Shown: positions 61,336 to 64,000 of the stretch, piece by piece
Layout: each line of letters opens with the position of its first letter
Numbering within the stretch: the first letter of the stretch is position 1
NCBI GenBank assembly: GCA_024803745.1
Contig: JANJXV010000014.1
Location: 539,001-603,000, forward strand
DNA length: 64,000 bases
Direction of reading: 5' to 3'
DNA from: Megascapheus bottae
Lineage: Eukaryota; Chordata; Mammalia; Rodentia; Geomyidae
Made by a program: the position numbers and the translations under genes
Notes under the pieces: model-generated
What the model saw: the letters and a program-made list of their open reading frames with translations, nothing else
Told to the model about the DNA's origin: nothing
Database searches by the model: none

Positions 61336-64000
61336 TTATATGGTGTCTCTGTACATATCTGAGTGCCTTGCAGCGGTGAGAAGGATGTATGTGCTAAATG
61401 TCCATGAATTGCCTGGCTGGTGCACATTATGGCCTCTGCTTTTTATTTCTCATGTGCTATTAATTATATAAACACAAACATATACACATCCAACTGAGTT
61501 CAGCAACTTTGAACCATGCCTGGCTATTTTAAGCACTTTCATTTCTTTCTGTGGACAATTATTTGGCACCCTTGTATACATACAGTGTAATTAATGGAAA
61601 GTAGCATAAGAAAATTAAGTGTCCTAATTAAAGATTAGAGGAAATGTTACTCAGTTGTCTGAGTTAGACATTAAATTTAGGTTTATTAACATTGGCTGCT
61701 GGCCTTTTGTCTGAGAAATGTGTTTTGCTGAGCTTTCATTCAGATGCATGTTGCTGTTGCTTTTATTTTCCTAATACAGGAAGTAGTAACTCCCTTTATT
61801 ATATTAAGCTGTTTCCGTTCTAAGACACTTCTGCAAGCTGGGTCTGCAGTTTCCTCTGTCAGGCTGATCTTATATGTTGTGTGTTTGGTTCCTGAAACCA
61901 TTTATACATTGATGGAAACTATTAGCATATTTTTGCAGCCTTTATAGAGAGAAATTATTTAGCTTAAAAACACTCTTGTACTCCATAGAGAACCTTTCTG
62001 TCTTAATGATGCCATGTGTTTTCTGCTGCTGCAATGGTGCTCTTTGCAGTCAATTTTAATACAGAATCAAGAGGGCTTGGGGTTTCCAAACAGAATGCTT
62101 TAGACTTTTCTTATCTGGGCCGGGATTCAAATGTGGCTTCCATCAACCAGTGACTGGAAATGCTTCCAACTGATGGGTGTTGCTTTGGTACAGAAGCCCC
62201 AGACCTCTTCTATTCATGTCTGAACAGGTGTTTAAGTCACACAGAAAATAATGCCACCTCTGACTTTTACCGGATGATGTAGGATTAAGAGCTTTCAGAT
62301 GACTGGTAGACTTCAAAATAATCTGAAGAATTCACCTCTACCCCCTACCCCCAGCCCATAAAGCTTTGAGGGAGAATGCTGTCCACCCCACAGAATGTCC
62401 TGTATCTGACTGTCACACCCAGGAACCAATTTCCTGGAAAGACAGGGAACATGATTTGCCATCCCCGACCTTCCAGCATTCTCTTTACCCTGCTTATGTC
62501 TGCAGTATATACCATCTTCTGAAAGAAACAAGTTCCATGTGTGAAGTTTCTCTTCTTCTTTCTGTTTAGAAGAGAATATAGCCTTGTTAAATTTGACCTA
62601 AAAACTTTTGCTTAAAGAGATGATCCTTGAAAATGTCCTAAAATTTATCACAGTAAAGGTTGTATAAGTCAGTGAATATGCTATAAATTATTTATGTGTA
62701 TATTCTAGAAATGTTTGGATTTTATGAGGTGTATATCTCAGCGAAGCTACTGTGTATGTGAACATACATAGATTCTCCTTGGTTCAGAAGAGTAATATTT
62801 AATAAATAAGCTTACATGCTCATATTAATTTTGCTTGAGGCTTTAAAATCCCTTCCATATTATTCCCTTGAGCCTTTTAATTTCCTAGTCAAAGAAATCT
62901 TTTTTTTTTAGTTTAACCTATGTACATTGGTTTATCAACCAAATATTGAGCACCTCTTGAGCTGCAGAAACCAAGTTGTTATAGGAACAATGATGATGTA
63001 GGAAGAGGAGTGATTCAGAGGACTTATTAATAATAAATTAAAGTAGCAACTGGAACTGCAACTATTCTGTTGGGCAAACACAATAGTGTCTTAACTGTGA
63101 TGGTGGTGACAGGGAACCAACAATTGAGCCCCTGCTAATGGCCCAACTGCCAAAGGGCTTGAAAAGAAGGAATGAGTGGTTTACATTACAAAGGAATTGT
63201 CTGAGAGCTGCTCAAGTGTGGTCAGGAGGGGCGGTGGGACTGGAGACAGCAAGTATGATAACCATGAAACTGTCAAGGGCATCTTGGGGCCTTAGGCAAA
63301 GGCTGTGGCAGCTTGATGCAGCCTCCAAAGCAGACAAGTCCTAGCCCTGCCTAGGGTTGACTTACAAAAATGAAACACAATGAGAAGATCATTGAGCGAA
63401 CCAGGAGGCCTGGACTAGTGTCACAGAATCTAAAAGTAAATCCTGAGATTCATCAGAACATTGGCCACCGCAAATACTCCTGGCTTTCCCCTGATCAGAA
63501 TTGGACCACCCTAAGGAGAATAAGAATTCTGTAGTGTCTGTGTGTGTGAATATTATACTGTGATTGGCAGATCTATTATCAAGAGTATGTTCTTGACATC
63601 TGATGAACTGATCACGACTATACACTCTTAATCTCTCTCCTCTCTCTCCCTCCTTTCCTTTGTACCTGATGCTTTGAGATATATAAAAAGAATCATGATT
63701 ATCTGCAATCCAAATACCTTTGTCCCATTTGTTCTAATAGTGTCCTAGGTAGCATTTTTGCTTCTAGCCTAGGATACAAGCTGACTATCATGTATAACCT
63801 TTAGCTTTTATGCATTAGAGACAGAGACAGCAAAAGAGTGTAATGAAGCAAATGGGGCAAAATGTTTACTCAGTAAACAATGTTTACTGAGAAAAGGAAT
63901 GTTCTCCCTGTGTGACGCTGCTGACCTTTTTAATCCCATCTCATAAGACCTAAATTCTGGCCTACCATACCACAGGGCATCAAATAAACCACATTGTTCC
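61336..64000. other. intronic sequence without recognised features
   Basis: Mostly unique sequence. 63100-63800 has a slightly LTR-like feel (balanced composition, internal TATA-like and AATAAA-like motifs), but no terminal repeats or viral genes were seen. Confidence 0.4.

Larger units (their letters stand above)
54604..64000 (+). other. ICA1: presumed ICA1 intron (partial) downstream of the second exon
   Basis: After the donor AAG|gtatga no sequence matching the following ICA69 segment (SLQDPMKKLVEKEE) was found. The stretch holds SINEs, two MIRs, CA and GA microsatellites, a perfect hairpin and a GC-richer block at 58320-58560. 61500-64000 shows no repeat or exon that I recognise. Confidence 0.6.

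Noticed and set aside
63100..63800. Possible solo LTR
   Set aside because: No terminal TG..CA pair with target duplication, no known LTR match and no internal retroviral sequence was seen.

Overview
The window is nuclear DNA from a placental mammal, almost certainly a rodent of the superfamily Geomyoidea (kangaroo rats, pocket mice, pocket gophers). The clearest sign is a dense family of short repeats. Each has either a tRNA-Ala/ID-like left half or a 7SL (B1/Alu)-like left half, joined to the same right half of about 110 bases ending in 'gttcaagcccca..actggc' plus an A-rich tail. From memory, the ID-type dimer matches the IDL-Geo SINE described from Geomyoidea. The rest is typical mammalian intron: L1 fragments of several ages, L2, MIR, small hAT-type DNA transposon pieces and many long microsatellites. 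No bacterial, viral or CRISPR content was seen.

Two real protein-coding exons were found, both on the + strand: 53276-53401 and 54505-54603. They encode 42 and 33 residues, have consensus splice sites and are phase 0 at both ends. Together they read continuously as part of ICA1 (islet cell autoantigen 69, ICA69), in and just after its arfaptin-homology/BAR domain. No other ICA1 exon was recognised, so about 53 kb upstream and about 9.4 kb downstream are read as flanking introns. This depends on not having missed a short exon.

Layout. 1-3080: unique intron with one hAT-type fragment. 3080-7650: SINEs, an old L1, a GGA tract and an L1 insertion carrying the ORF2 C-terminus. 7650-20080: mostly unique sequence with MIR, L2 and one L1 3' end. 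20080-33000: L1 3' ends, IDL-Geo and 7SL-type SINEs, L2, MER5-type fragments and a GC-rich A-tailed segment. 33000-46000: the most repeat-dense part, with two old + strand L1s cut up by SINEs and a younger L1, a SINE/L1 composite, and a SINE split by an A-tailed insert of unknown origin. 46000-53275: L1 ends, L2 and IDs. 53276-54603: the two ICA1 exons and a 1.1-kb intron holding a 104-bp inverted repeat. 54604-64000: intron with SINEs, MIRs, microsatellites and a perfect 19-bp hairpin.

No undescribed multi-gene system is evident. The items most worth checking are the A-tailed 137-bp insert at 43108-43244 (possible H/ACA snoRNA retrocopy), the SINE/L1 composite at 35738-37187, the inverted repeat in the short ICA1 intron, the hairpin at 58003-58053, and the repeated placement of microsatellites at SINE tails.
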